Source of the DNA: Streptomyces roseofulvus
GTDB taxonomy: Bacteria; Actinomycetota; Actinomycetes; Streptomycetales; Streptomycetaceae
Length of the DNA: 64,000 bases
NCBI RefSeq assembly: GCF_039534915.1
Contig: NZ_BAAAWE010000001.1
Span: forward strand, 682,001 to 746,000
Direction of reading: 5' to 3'
Below, piece by piece: positions 9,336-18,174 of this stretch (the first letter of the stretch is position 1; each line of letters opens with the position of its first letter). The position numbers and the translations under genes are program-made. The notes beneath the pieces were generated by a model. The model was not told the origin of the DNA. It did not search any database and saw only the letters and a program-made list of their open reading frames with translations.

Positions 9336-10361
9336 TCACCCGGTGGCGTGGGCCGGCGGGGCGGTGCTCTTCCTGACGACGAGGCTGGTCGCGAGTTCCA
9401 TGCGGGTGACCGCGGGCTCCCCGGCGCGCAGCCGGAGGAGCATCTGCACCGCCTCCTCGCCCATGGCGCGCAGCGGCTGGTGGATGGTGGTGAGGGGCGG
9501 GCTGCACCAGTGCGCGATCATCACGTCGTCGTAGCCGACGACGGACAGGTCCTCGGGCACGCGCAGCCCGCAGACCCGGGCGGCCTCCATGGCGCCGAGC
9601 GCCTGGAGGTCGCTGCCGGCGAAGATCGCGGTGGGGCGGTCCGGCAGCCGCAGGAGTTCCATCGCCCGGGCGTAGCCGCCTTCGACGTGGAAGTCGCCGA
9701 AGCGGACGAGGGTGTCGTCGTGGGCGAGGCCGGCCATGTTGAGGGCGGAGCGGTAGCCGTCGAGCCGGGCGAGGGAGCAGAGCATGTCCTCGGGGCCGGT
9801 GACGATGCCGATGCGGCGGTGGCCGAGGTCGATGAGGTGGCGGGTGGCGGCGACGCCGCCGGACCAGTTCGCGGAGCCGACGGACGGCACGTCCGGTTCG
9901 GGGTCGCCCGCCGGGTCGACGATGACGAAGGGGATCGACCGGGCGTCGAGCTGGCGTTTCACGGCGTCGGGGAGCGCGGAGAAGACCAGGACCACGCCGA
10001 TGGGGCGGCGCTGGAGCACTCCCTCGATCCAGTCCGGCGCGGGGGCGTGCCGGGTGCCGCTCTCGGTGAGCACGACGCTGGCCTGGTGGGCCTTGGCGAG
10101 GTTCTCCACGCCGCGGATCAGCTCCATGGCCCACACGCTGTCGAGTTCGTGGAAGACGAGCTCGATGAGGGGTGCCTCGCGGGCGACGCGGGTGGTGCGC
10201 CGGTAGGAGTGCGCTTCGAGAAGCCGCTCGACCTTGTCGCGCGTGGTCGCCGACACGTCCTGCCGTCCGTTGAGGACTTTCGAAACTGTCGAAAGTGACA
10301 CTCCGGCCTGCTGGGCCACCTCCGCCAGCGTGATGCGCCGGTTCTCCTCGTCGTTTCGCAT
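9336..10361 (-). CDS. bxlR: LacI-family repressor of the bxl operon (BxlR-like)
   Basis: 341 residues from ATG 10361. Residues ~9-33 are a classical LacI helix-turn-helix ([23 protein letters not shown]), followed by the hinge and a periplasmic-binding-type sensor ([38 protein letters not shown]). It is divergent from an ABC importer plus GH3 gene, the arrangement described for bxlR-bxlEFGA of Streptomyces thermoviolaceus, where BxlR represses xylobiose uptake and beta-xylosidase genes. Operator-like CGAA/TTCG repeats lie before bxlE and inside this gene's own HTH codons, suggesting autoregulation. The orthology is inferred from synteny and family, not from alignment. Confidence 0.75.
   Translation of the reverse strand: MRNDEENRRITLAEVAQQAGVSLSTVSKVLNGRQDVSATTRDKVERLLEAHSYRRTTRVAREAPLIELVFHELDSVWAMELIRGVENLAKAHQASVVLTESGTRHAPAPDWIEGVLQRRPIGVVLVFSALPDAVKRQLDARSIPFVIVDPAGDPEPDVPSVGSANWSGGVAATRHLIDLGHRRIGIVTGPEDMLCSLARLDGYRSALNMAGLAHDDTLVRFGDFHVEGGYARAMELLRLPDRPTAIFAGSDLQALGAMEAARVCGLRVPEDLSVVGYDDVMIAHWCSPPLTTIHQPLRAMGEEAVQMLLRLRAGEPAVTRMELATSLVVRKSTAPPAHATG
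10276..10296. promoter_or_regulatory. Intragenic operator within the bxlR HTH coding region
   Basis: ACTTTCGA-N5-TCGAAAGT is a perfect 8-bp dyad inside bxlR, covering codons for the VSLSTVSKV recognition helix. Those codons include CTT, ACA, GTT and AAA, which are rare in this GC-rich genome, as if the DNA sequence were kept for a second purpose. It resembles the bxlE upstream site. Confidence 0.55.
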
Positions 10362-10469
10362 TCGCGCAGCATAGAGCACCGCCGTCCGCCCCGACCCGGT
10401 CACGTTTTGATAACGCGCCGCCGGAGGGTTGCCCCTCCGGCCCGGCAGGCTTAGCGTCCCGCAGCATGA

Positions 10470-10503
10470 AGTTTCGGAAATCAGACCGAAACTCTTTCGA
10501 AAG
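10470..10503. promoter_or_regulatory. Two operator-like dyads at the bxlE ribosome binding site
   Basis: AGTTTCGG-N8-CCGAAACT (10470-10493) is followed directly by the perfect palindrome CTTTCGAAAG (10494-10503), whose right half forms the AAAGG ribosome site of bxlE (ATG 10513). A 5'-CGAA-N-TTCG-type element is, as recalled, the reported BxlR site in S. thermoviolaceus. A repressor bound here would block the transcript start or early elongation. Confidence 0.7.
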
Positions 10504-10512
10504 GTTGAGGCG

Positions 10513-11820
10513 ATGAAGCGGCACACACGACTCCTCAGAACCGCTGTCGTCGGCGGGGCGTCGCTGGCGCTGACCATCTCCCTGGCGGCCTGCGGCGGCT
10601 CGGGGGACTCCGCGGAGGGCGGCGCGGGCACGATCCACGTCCTGGTGTACGGCGACGCCACCAACAAGGTGGAGAAGCAGCTCGTCGACACCTTCAACAA
10701 GACCTCGAAGGTCAAGGCCGTCCTCGACACCATCCCGGGCGCCGACTACCAGTCGAAGCTGCAGACGATCATCAGCGGCAAGCAGGCCCCGGACGTCTTC
10801 TTCAACTGGGGCGGCGGCAGCATCAAGCCGTTCGTCGACGCGGGCCTCCTCATGCCGCTCGACGACTTCATAGCGAAGGACCCCGGGCTCAAGTCGAACT
10901 TCCTGCCGTCGGTGTTCGACACCGCCGTCGTCGGAGGCAAGCCGTACGGCGTTCCCATGCGCGGCACCCAGCCCGTCCTGCTGTTCAGCAACAAGAAGGT
11001 CCTCGCGGACGCCGGCGTCACCGCGCCGCGCACCTGGGACGAGCTCCTGGCCGCCGTCAAGACGCTGAAGGCCAAGGGCGTCACCCCCATCGCGCTCGGC
11101 GGCGGCGACCGCTGGCCGACCCAGATGTGGTTCCAGTACCTCTACGACCGGGTCGCCGGGCCCGAGCTCTTCCAGAAGGCAGTGAACGGCGACAAGAGCG
11201 TCTGGGCGAGCGAGGACAGCAAGAAGGCCCTCGGCATGCTGAAGGAGCTGATCGACGCCGGCGCCTTCGGCACCAACTACGACTCGGTCAAGTTCACCGA
11301 CGGCGGCTCCCCCGCCCTCCTCGCCACCGGCAAGGCCGCCTTCGAGCTCATGGGCTCCTGGGAGTACTCCACCCTCCAGGACGCCTACCCGGACTTCGTC
11401 AAGAGCGACCTCGGCTACGGCACCTTCCCGGCCATCGCGGGCGGCAAGGGCGACCCGGCCAACCTCGCCGGCAACACCAACAACTACTACTCGGTCCTGA
11501 AGAACACCGAACACCCCGAGGCCGTCGCCGAGTTCCTGAAGCTCATGTACTCGGACGAGTTCGTCAAGGGCCAGCTCGGCATCGGCAACCTGCCCACGAC
11601 CACCAACACCCCCCGGTTCCTGGACGGTTCGGCGAACCCCGCCTACTCGAAGTACCAGTACGACCTGGTGAAGAAGGCCCCCGCCTTCCAGCTCTCCTGG
11701 GACCAGGCGTACCCGCCGGCCGCCACCACCACCATCCACCAGGCCGTCCAGCAGTTCTTCAACGGACAGACCGACGCCGACGCCTTCATCGCCGCCATGC
11801 AGAGCCTGCCCGCGGCCTGA
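10513..11820 (+). CDS. bxlE: Sugar ABC transporter substrate-binding lipoprotein (BxlE-like)
   Basis: 435 residues from ATG 10513. The leader MKRHTRLLRTAVVGGASLAL ends in the lipobox LAAC, so the mature protein is lipid-anchored outside the membrane. The body is a family 1 extracellular solute-binding protein (TIHVLVYGDATNKVEKQLVDTF; PDVFFNWGGGSIKPFVDAGLL; YGVPMRGTQPVLLFSNKKVL; WDQAYPPAATTTIHQAVQQFF). It is the first gene of a four-gene operon with two permeases and a GH3 enzyme. Like other Streptomyces CUT1 importers, it has no ATPase gene in the operon and presumably uses the shared ATPase MsiK encoded elsewhere. The likely ligand is xylobiose or a similar beta-linked disaccharide. Confidence 0.85.
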   Translation: MKRHTRLLRTAVVGGASLALTISLAACGGSGDSAEGGAGTIHVLVYGDATNKVEKQLVDTFNKTSKVKAVLDTIPGADYQSKLQTIISGKQAPDVFFNWGGGSIKPFVDAGLLMPLDDFIAKDPGLKSNFLPSVFDTAVVGGKPYGVPMRGTQPVLLFSNKKVLADAGVTAPRTWDELLAAVKTLKAKGVTPIALGGGDRWPTQMWFQYLYDRVAGPELFQKAVNGDKSVWASEDSKKALGMLKELIDAGAFGTNYDSVKFTDGGSPALLATGKAAFELMGSWEYSTLQDAYPDFVKSDLGYGTFPAIAGGKGDPANLAGNTNNYYSVLKNTEHPEAVAEFLKLMYSDEFVKGQLGIGNLPTTTNTPRFLDGSANPAYSKYQYDLVKKAPAFQLSWDQAYPPAATTTIHQAVQQFFNGQTDADAFIAAMQSLPAA

Positions 11821-11849
11821 CGCGCGGCCCGACCTCCGGAACGCCTGAC

Positions 11850-12797
11850 ATGACCACTGCCACAGCCTCCGCCGTGGACAGCGCCGCGAAGACCCTCCCG
11901 CGCGGGCGGCCCGACCGCCCCGCGACCGGAGTGGGCCGCCCGGGCTTCGCCTGGGCGGCGCCCGCCGCCGTCTTCTTCGGCCTGTTCGCCCTCGTCCCGC
12001 TCGTCCTCGTCCTCGTCCTCTCCTTCACCCGCTGGAACGGCCTCGGCTCCCCGCAGTTCGCCGGCCTGGACAACTGGCGCGGACTGCTCGACGACCCCGT
12101 CCTGGTGAAGAGCCTCTGGCTGAGCCTGCTCCTCACCGTCCTCGGCGTCGTCGTCCAGACGCCGCTCAGCATCCTGCTCGGCGTCTGGGCCGCCGGACGG
12201 CAGCGCAACCGGGCCGTCCTCTCCGCCGTCTACTTCGTCCCGCTGCTGCTCTCCATCACCGCCGTCTCCGTCCTGTGGCGCGCCGTGCTCGACCCCAACT
12301 TCGGCGTCCCCTCCCAGGCCGAGTGGCTCTTCGGCGACGGCAACCTCTTCGGCACGCAGACCGGCGCCCTCGGCGTCCTGGTCCTCGTCAGCACCTGGCA
12401 GTTCACCCCGCTGCACACCCTGATCTACCAGGGCGCGGCGCGGTCCATCCCCGAGGTCCTCTACCAGGCCGCCCAGATCGACGGCGCGGGACGGGTGCGG
12501 CAGTTCTTCCACATCACCCTGCCGCAGCTGCGCAACACCATCGTCACCTCCGGAATCCTGATGGTCGTCGGCGGACTCACCACCTTCGACACCATCCTGA
12601 TCCTCACCCAGGGCGGGCCCGGCACCGACACCACGAACAGCGCCTACTACATGTACCAGAAGGCCTTCAAGAGCTTCGACTTCGGCGCCGCGTCCGCGAT
12701 CGCCCTGCTCCTCGTCCTCGTCGCCACCCTGGTCTCCCTGGTCATGGTGCGCCTGACCGGCTACGACAGGATGCGCAGCACCATGGAGGGCGTGTGA
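11850..12797 (+). CDS. bxlF: Sugar ABC transporter permease (BxlF-like)
   Basis: 315 residues from ATG 11850, 29 bases after bxlE. After a basic N-terminus there are about six membrane segments (AAPAAVFFGLFALVPLVLVLVL onward). The permease EAA loop is present as ALYQAAQIDGAGRVRQFFHITLP-type sequence (LYQAAQIDGAGRVRQF), the contact site for the ATPase. It is the first of two CUT1 (MalF/MalG-type) permeases, and its TGA overlaps the ATG of the next gene by one base (TGATG), indicating translational coupling. Confidence 0.88.
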   Translation: MTTATASAVDSAAKTLPRGRPDRPATGVGRPGFAWAAPAAVFFGLFALVPLVLVLVLSFTRWNGLGSPQFAGLDNWRGLLDDPVLVKSLWLSLLLTVLGVVVQTPLSILLGVWAAGRQRNRAVLSAVYFVPLLLSITAVSVLWRAVLDPNFGVPSQAEWLFGDGNLFGTQTGALGVLVLVSTWQFTPLHTLIYQGAARSIPEVLYQAAQIDGAGRVRQFFHITLPQLRNTIVTSGILMVVGGLTTFDTILILTQGGPGTDTTNSAYYMYQKAFKSFDFGAASAIALLLVLVATLVSLVMVRLTGYDRMRSTMEGV

Positions 12798-13615
12798 TGC
12801 GGAAACGCCCCAACTACCTGGCCGGATTCGGCTCGTTGATCTGGCTGTTCGTGGTCGGCCTGCCGCTGTACGTGATGCTGGTCGCCACCTTCCAGACCCG
12901 GGCGGAGTACGCGCGGAACGGACCGCTCGCCTTCCCCGACCACTTCACGCTCGACAACTACGTCAACGACCTCAACGACGGCTTCGGGCAGTACTTCCTC
13001 AACACCGTCGTCGTCACCGTCTGCGTGGTCGGCATCGTCCTGCTGCTCGTGCCGCCCCTCGCGTACGCCATCGTACGCAGCGACGGCAAGGCCACCGGGC
13101 GGGTCTTCCGGCTCTTCCTCCTGGGCCTGGCCATCCCGTCCCAGGCCGTGATCGTCCCGATGTTCTACCTGATCAACGAGGCCGGCCTCTACGACAACCT
13201 GCTGGGCGTCATCCTGCCGACGGCCGCCTTCGCGATGCCCGTCTGCGCGCTGATCCTCACCGGCGTCATGCGGGACATCACCCCCGAGCTGTACGAGGCG
13301 ATGACCGTCGACGGGGCCTCGCCCCGGCGGATCTTCCTGCGGCTGGTGCTGCCCCTGTCCAAGAGCGGTCTGTCGACCATCGTGGTCTTCTCCTCGCTCC
13401 AGGCGTGGAACGGCTTCCTGTTCCCGCTCGTGCTCACCCAGTCCTCGGAGAACAAGGTGATCACCATGGGCCTCTACGACTTCCAGACGGAGCACGGCGT
13501 CGACATCCCGGGCCTGCTCGCGGCCGTCGTGCTCTCCATGCTCCCCATCCTGCTCGTCTATCTGTTCGCCCGTCGGGCCCTGGTCCAGGGGCTGATGGGA
13601 GTCGGAGGAAAGTGA
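12797..13615 (+). CDS. bxlG: Sugar ABC transporter permease (BxlG-like)
   Basis: 272 residues, starting at the ATG that overlaps the bxlF stop. Six predicted membrane segments begin at LIWLFVVGLPLYVMLVATF, and the EAA loop appears as LYEAMTVDGASPRRIFLRLVLP. It pairs with BxlF to form the membrane channel for the BxlE-bound sugar. The stop codon overlaps the GTG of bxlA by four bases (GTGA). Confidence 0.88.
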   Translation: MRKRPNYLAGFGSLIWLFVVGLPLYVMLVATFQTRAEYARNGPLAFPDHFTLDNYVNDLNDGFGQYFLNTVVVTVCVVGIVLLLVPPLAYAIVRSDGKATGRVFRLFLLGLAIPSQAVIVPMFYLINEAGLYDNLLGVILPTAAFAMPVCALILTGVMRDITPELYEAMTVDGASPRRIFLRLVLPLSKSGLSTIVVFSSLQAWNGFLFPLVLTQSSENKVITMGLYDFQTEHGVDIPGLLAAVVLSMLPILLVYLFARRALVQGLMGVGGK

Positions 13616-15987
13616 CCGAGACCGTGGCCATCCAGTCCCCCGCACCGCTTCCCGCCTGGCGCGACCCCGAGCTGAGCGCGGAGGACCGCGTCGACGCGCT
13701 GATCCGCGAGATGACCCTGAAGGAGAAGACGGCCCAGCTGTACGGCGTGTGGGTGGGCGCCTCCGACGAGGGCGCCGAGGTCGCGCCGCACCAGCACGAC
13801 ATGGAGGAGCCCGCCGACCTCGACGCCCTGCTCCCCGACGGCCTCGGCCAGCTCACCCGGCCCTTCGGCACCGTTCCCGTCGACCCCGCGCTCGGCGCCC
13901 TCTCGCTGATGCGGACCCAGGCCCGGATCGCCGCGGCCAACCGCTTCGGCATCCCCGCCGTCGCCCACGAGGAGTGCCTCGCCGGCTTCGCCGCCTGGGG
14001 TGCCACCGCCTACCCCGTCCCCCTCTCGTGGGGTGCGACCTTCGACCCCGGGCTGGTCCGGGAGATGGCCGCCGCCATCGGCCGCGACCTGCGCGCGGTC
14101 GGCGTCCACCAGGGCCTCGCGCCGGTCCTCGACGTCGTCCGGGACGCCCGCTGGGGGCGCGTCGAGGAGACCATCGGCGAGGACCCGTACCTCGTCGGCA
14201 CCATCGCCACCGCGTACGTCCAGGGCCTGGAGTCGGCCGGGATCGTCGCCACCCTCAAGCACTTCGCCGGCTACTCGGCCTCCCGGGCGGGCCGCAACCT
14301 CGCCCCGGTCGGCATGGGCGCCCGGGAGCTGGCCGACGTGATCCTCCCGCCGTTCGAGATGGCGGTCCGCGAGAGCGGCGTCCGGTCGGTGATGCACGCC
14401 TACACCGACACCGACGGCGTTCCCTCGGCCGCCGACGACCGGCTGCTCACCGGGCTGCTCCGGGACACCTGGGGCTTCACCGGCACCGTCGTCGCCGACT
14501 ACTTCGGCGTCGCCTTCCTGAAGACGCTGCACGGTGTCGCCGGCACCTTCGGGGAGGCCGCCGGGGCGGCCCTCGCCGCCGGCGTCGACGTCGAACTGCC
14601 CACCGTCAAGACCTTCGGCGCACCCCTCGCCGAAGCGATCCGGGACGGGCGGGTGCCGGAGGAGCTGGTCGACCGGGCCGTGCGCCGTGTCCTCCTCCAG
14701 AAGGTGCGGCTCGGGCTCCTCGACCCCGACTGGAGCCCCGTCCCCGCGGTGCTGCGCGACGCCGACACCACGGCCGATCCGGAGACCCTGCGGGGCACGG
14801 TGGAGCTGGACCCGGACGCCAACCGCGCGCTGGCCGGCCGCATCGCCGAGCGGGCCGTCGTCCTGCTCCGCAACGACGGCGTGCTGCCGCTCGACCCGCG
14901 CACCCGCCGCCGGATCGCCCTCGTCGGCCCCAACGCCGAGGTGCCGACGGCCGTCCTGGGCTGCTACTCCTTCCCCGTCCACGTCGGCGGACAGCACCCC
15001 GACACGCCCCTGGGGATCGAACTGCCCACGCTGCGCGAGGCCCTCGTGGCCGCGTTCCCCGACGCCGAGGTCGTGGTGGCGCGCGGGACCGGCGTCGACG
15101 ACGCCGACACGGACGGCTTCGCCACGGCCGTCGCGCTGGCCCGCGGCGCCGACCTCGTGGTGGCGGCGCTCGGCGACCGCGCCGGGCTCTTCGGCCGGGG
15201 CACCAGCGGCGAGGGCTGCGACGCCGGGTCGCTCAGCCTCCCCGGGGCGCAGCAGCAGCTGCTCGACGCCCTCCTGGACACCGGCACCCCGGTCGTGACC
15301 ACCCTGCTGGCGGGGCGGCCGTACGCGCTCGGCCGTGCGGCCGACGAGTCCGCCGCGATCCTCCAGGCGTTCTTCCCCGGCGAGGCGGGGACCGTCGCGA
15401 TCGCCTCCGTCCTGAGCGGGCGGACGGAGCCGAGCGGCCGACTGCCCGTCAGCGTGCCCCGGGACCCGGGCGCCCAGCCGTCGACGTATCTGGCCTCGCG
15501 GCTGGGCCACCGCAGCGAGGTCTCCAGCATCGACCCGGCCCCGGCCTTCGGCTTCGGCCACGGCCTCACGTACACCACCTTCGACTGGAGCGATCTGACG
15601 GTGGAGGAGGCGGAGGTGCCCACGGACGGCGTCGTACGCCTCGGCCTCACCGTGACGAACACCGGTGACCGTCCCGGCACCGAAGTCGTCCAGCTCTACC
15701 TCCACGACCCGGTGGCGTCGGTGGTGCAGCCCGTGCAGCGCCTCGCCGGGTACGTACGGGTCGGCCTGGAGCCCGGTGAGGGCCGGCGGATCCACGTGGA
15801 GGTGCCCGCGGACCTGGCGTCGTTCACCGGCCGTGCGGGGACGCGGATCGTGGAGCCGGGCGAGCTGGAGCTGCGGTTCGCGGCGTCCAGCACGGATCCG
15901 CGGCTGACCGCCCGGGTGACGCTGACCGGTCCGGTGCGGGAGGTGGACCACCTGAGGCGGCTTCACGCCGACTTCGGGATCCGCTGA
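13612..15987 (+). CDS. bxlA: Intracellular GH3 beta-xylosidase/beta-glucosidase (BxlA-like)
   Basis: 791 residues from GTG 13612, with GGAGG just upstream. There is no signal peptide, so it hydrolyses imported disaccharides in the cytoplasm. The N-terminal GH3 barrel has RWGRVEETIGEDPYLVG, KHFAGYSASRAGRN and the nucleophile region TVVADYFGV, where D296 is the expected catalytic Asp. The alpha/beta sandwich domain (RAVVLLRNDGVLPL, GPNA, GTSGEGCD) and a C-terminal fibronectin-III-like domain (FGFGHGLTYTTF, VTNTGDRPGTEVVQLYL) follow. It is translationally coupled to the permeases. Xylosidase versus glucosidase specificity cannot be settled by reading. Its 3' end overlaps the convergent UPF0014 gene by 25 bp. 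Confidence 0.88.
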   Translation: MTETVAIQSPAPLPAWRDPELSAEDRVDALIREMTLKEKTAQLYGVWVGASDEGAEVAPHQHDMEEPADLDALLPDGLGQLTRPFGTVPVDPALGALSLMRTQARIAAANRFGIPAVAHEECLAGFAAWGATAYPVPLSWGATFDPGLVREMAAAIGRDLRAVGVHQGLAPVLDVVRDARWGRVEETIGEDPYLVGTIATAYVQGLESAGIVATLKHFAGYSASRAGRNLAPVGMGARELADVILPPFEMAVRESGVRSVMHAYTDTDGVPSAADDRLLTGLLRDTWGFTGTVVADYFGVAFLKTLHGVAGTFGEAAGAALAAGVDVELPTVKTFGAPLAEAIRDGRVPEELVDRAVRRVLLQKVRLGLLDPDWSPVPAVLRDADTTADPETLRGTVELDPDANRALAGRIAERAVVLLRNDGVLPLDPRTRRRIALVGPNAEVPTAVLGCYSFPVHVGGQHPDTPLGIELPTLREALVAAFPDAEVVVARGTGVDDADTDGFATAVALARGADLVVAALGDRAGLFGRGTSGEGCDAGSLSLPGAQQQLLDALLDTGTPVVTTLLAGRPYALGRAADESAAILQAFFPGEAGTVAIASVLSGRTEPSGRLPVSVPRDPGAQPSTYLASRLGHRSEVSSIDPAPAFGFGHGLTYTTFDWSDLTVEEAEVPTDGVVRLGLTVTNTGDRPGTEVVQLYLHDPVASVVQPVQRLAGYVRVGLEPGEGRRIHVEVPADLASFTGRAGTRIVEPGELELRFAASSTDPRLTARVTLTGPVREVDHLRRLHADFGIR

Positions 15988-16775
15988 CCGTCCGGGTCGG
16001 GTGCGGGGCGGCGGTGCAGCCGGCCCCGGGCGGCGAGTTCCAGGGTGAGGGCGACGGCGATCGCCTCGACGGCGAGGAGGGCGATCAGGACGAAGACCTG
16101 CACCGCGCCCGCGGTCAGCGGGGACGCCCCGCCGAGGAGCATGCCGACGAACGCTCCCGGCAGGGTGACCAGGCCGACGGTGCGGGTCTGGTCCAGGGCG
16201 GGCAGCAGCGCGTCCGAGGCCGCCGCGCGGGCCACTTCGAGGCGGGCGTCGCGCTCGGGCAGACCGAGCGCGAGGCCCGCCTCGACCTCGCCGTGCCGCA
16301 GGTCCAGCTCGTCGAGGGTCCGGCGTCCGGCGAGGGCCGTCGCGGTCATGGCGCCGCCGATGAGGATGCCGCTCACCGGCACGACCGCGATGCCGGGCAC
16401 GGTCAGCAGCCCCGCCGCGACCAGACCGGCCACGATGGGCACGACCGGGGCCGCGAGCGGGAGCACCGCCCACCACCAGGTGCCGTTCCCGGTGATGCGG
16501 CGGCCGGCGGTCCGGGCCGCGACGGCGAGCATCAGGAGCAGGAAGCCCACGAGCGCCGGGGTGTGGTGGACGGCCCAGCCGATCAGCGCCGAGACGGCCG
16601 CCAGCTGCACCACCGCCCGCAGTCCGGCGGTGATGATCTCCCGGGCCCGCGCGGACGACCCGTCGGGCGAGAGCCGGAACCCCGCGGTCACCGCGGCGGC
16701 CACCAGGAGCAGCACGACGAGGGCCACGGCGAGCGAGGTGTCGACGGGCAGCAGGGTCTCGGCGGCGACATGCAT
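15963..16775 (-). CDS. UPF0014/FetB-family ABC transporter permease
   Basis: 270 residues from ATG 16775. About seven membrane segments alternate with a typical UPF0014 loop (GGAMTATALAGRRTLDELD; ERDARLEVARAAASDALLPALDQTRTVGLVTLPGAFVGMLLGG). FetB-like proteins work with an ATPase, often in metal export; no such ATPase lies next to this gene. The 3' end overlaps bxlA on the opposite strand, leaving no room for a classical terminator between them. Confidence 0.8.
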   Translation of the reverse strand: MHVAAETLLPVDTSLAVALVVLLLVAAAVTAGFRLSPDGSSARAREIITAGLRAVVQLAAVSALIGWAVHHTPALVGFLLLMLAVAARTAGRRITGNGTWWWAVLPLAAPVVPIVAGLVAAGLLTVPGIAVVPVSGILIGGAMTATALAGRRTLDELDLRHGEVEAGLALGLPERDARLEVARAAASDALLPALDQTRTVGLVTLPGAFVGMLLGGASPLTAGAVQVFVLIALLAVEAIAVALTLELAARGRLHRRPAPDPDGQRIPKSA

Positions 16776-17106
16776 GGGACATCGCTACCCCGCGGGGCGG
16801 GGGCTCCGCCAGGAGCGACCCGCGCCGGGGTCACCCCAGGGTGCGGTGGCCGCCCTGGTGGATGACGAGCGGGGTGCCCGCGACGGGACACGCGATGACG
16901 GGGGCGCGTCACCGACGAACCGCGCCTCACGTCCTGCGCGGGCACCGGCACGGTCGGCACCCCCACCACGTACGACCTGGTGGACCTGCGGGCGCTGGAC
17001 TGAGCGGAGCCCGCTCCCGTCCTCACCCGTTCGGGCGTGCCGCATGGCCGCCGGCACGGGCGGCCAGCAGAGTCGAGGGGTCCCCCACCCGAGACCGGAG
17101 GCGTCC
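16776..17106. other. 331-bp gap with a possible short gene remnant
   Basis: On the plus strand ~16905-17003 one frame with strong third-position G/C reads RVTDEPRLTSCAGTGTVGTP.., ending LVDLRALD and TGA, but has no start or family match. It may be the tail of a deleted gene. The rest contains nothing recognisable apart from the leader of the next gene. Confidence 0.3.
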
Positions 17107-17463
17107 GTGATCAAGAAGCTCGAAGGAATGCCGGCCGGCGTCATCGGATTCGAGGCGTCCGGCAAGCTGTCCGCGGAGGACTACCGCGACACGGTGCTCC
17201 CCGCCCTCGTCGAGGCCGCGGGAGCGGGCGAGGTGCGCTTCCTCATCGTCGTACGGGACTTCGACGGCATGTCGGGCGGAGCGCTGTGGCAGGACCTCAA
17301 GGTCGGCGTCGAGCACCTGCGCGCCTGGAAGCGGATCGCGCTCGTCACCGACATCGAGTGGATGACCCATGTCACCTCGTTGTTCGGCTGGATGACCCCG
17401 GGCGAGACGAAGACCTTCCCGCTGGCCCGGCGGGACGAGGCGGTCGCGTGGGTGGCGGGGTGA
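17107..17463 (+). CDS. SpoIIAA-like STAS/SEC14-type domain protein
   Basis: 118 residues from GTG 17107. The fold pattern is that of the SpoIIAA-like (DUF3478-type) family: GVIGFEASGKLSAEDYRDTVLP, VRFLIVVRDFDG, WQDLKVGVEHLRAWKRIALVTD, WMTPGETKTFPLARRDEAVAWV. Members are small soluble proteins of unclear function, possibly lipid-binding or regulatory. It is monocistronic with a strong hairpin downstream. Confidence 0.75.
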   Translation: MIKKLEGMPAGVIGFEASGKLSAEDYRDTVLPALVEAAGAGEVRFLIVVRDFDGMSGGALWQDLKVGVEHLRAWKRIALVTDIEWMTHVTSLFGWMTPGETKTFPLARRDEAVAWVAG

Positions 17464-17570
17464 CGGGCGCACCGGCGAACCGCCGCGGCGGGGCGGCCGC
17501 TTCCCGAGGGCGGCGCCCTCGCGCCTGCCGAGGACACGCCCGAAGGGTCGGCCGCACACTGCGGTGAGTC

Positions 17571-17596
17571 GTGTCGGCGACGTGCGTCGCCGACAC
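17571..17596. terminator. Bidirectional hairpin terminator
   Basis: GTGTCGGCGAC and GTCGCCGACAC form a perfect 11-bp stem with a 4-nt loop between the convergent STAS-like and DUF2199 genes. A second small dyad (GAGGGC-N3-GCCCTC, 17506-17520) lies just upstream. Confidence 0.75.
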
Positions 17597-17625
17597 GCCC
17601 GGCGCGACACGGGCGGGTTCGGCCC

Positions 17626-18129
17626 TCACGCCCGCGAGGCCTCCGCGATCTCCCGCACACGGTCCAGGGTGATCCCGGTGCGCTGCTCGACGGCGAGGGG
17701 ATGGTCGGTGGGCTCCAGCTCGATGAGGGGGCGCTGACCGACGGGGCGGGTGTGGACGTGCGTCTTCAGGTTGAGGGTCGTGGCCGGATAGACCAGCAGC
17801 TCCGTGGTGAGCCAGCCGAAGTACGGTTCCTCGGCCTCGCGGCCGGGCGTGTCCCACAGGTCCGCGGCCCGGGCGAAGTTCGCGCGACTGAGCGAGACCC
17901 AGACGCCCCAGGAGAAGACCTCGTCGCTTCCGAGGACCGGTATCTCGATCAGGCCCTTGACGAAGAAGTGCTCTCCGCGGATCACGCACTGGTCGGAGGA
18001 GAGCAGGCTGTCGTCGGTGGCGGCGAAGGCGGGGTCCCACACGGCCGGCGCGTCGGCCGTGTAGTGCATCGGCAGCTCGTGGTGACGGTCCCCGCAGCAC
18101 GAGCAGGCGCATCCGAGATCACTGGTCAT
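17626..18129 (-). CDS. DUF2199 domain protein
   Basis: 167 residues from ATG 18129. It starts with a Cys-rich CACSCCGDRHHELPMHY segment and continues with DUF2199 features (DSLLSSDQCVI, EHFFVKGLIEIPV, FSWGVWVSLS, FGWLTTELLVYP, HPLAVEQRTGI). DUF2199 proteins are small cytosolic proteins of unknown role. The four N-terminal Cys/His residues could bind a metal, which is an inference only. Confidence 0.8.
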   Translation of the reverse strand: MTSDLGCACSCCGDRHHELPMHYTADAPAVWDPAFAATDDSLLSSDQCVIRGEHFFVKGLIEIPVLGSDEVFSWGVWVSLSRANFARAADLWDTPGREAEEPYFGWLTTELLVYPATTLNLKTHVHTRPVGQRPLIELEPTDHPLAVEQRTGITLDRVREIAEASRA

Positions 18130-18174
18130 GGCGCCGAAGCCTAGAGGGCACGGCTACCCCCCTCTGACCCGGGG

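Noticed and set aside
6948..10298. An 1100-residue plus-strand open frame spanning the GH5 and bxlR genes
   Set aside because: It is antisense to two recognisable genes and their operators and has a Gly/Val/Glu-rich composition.
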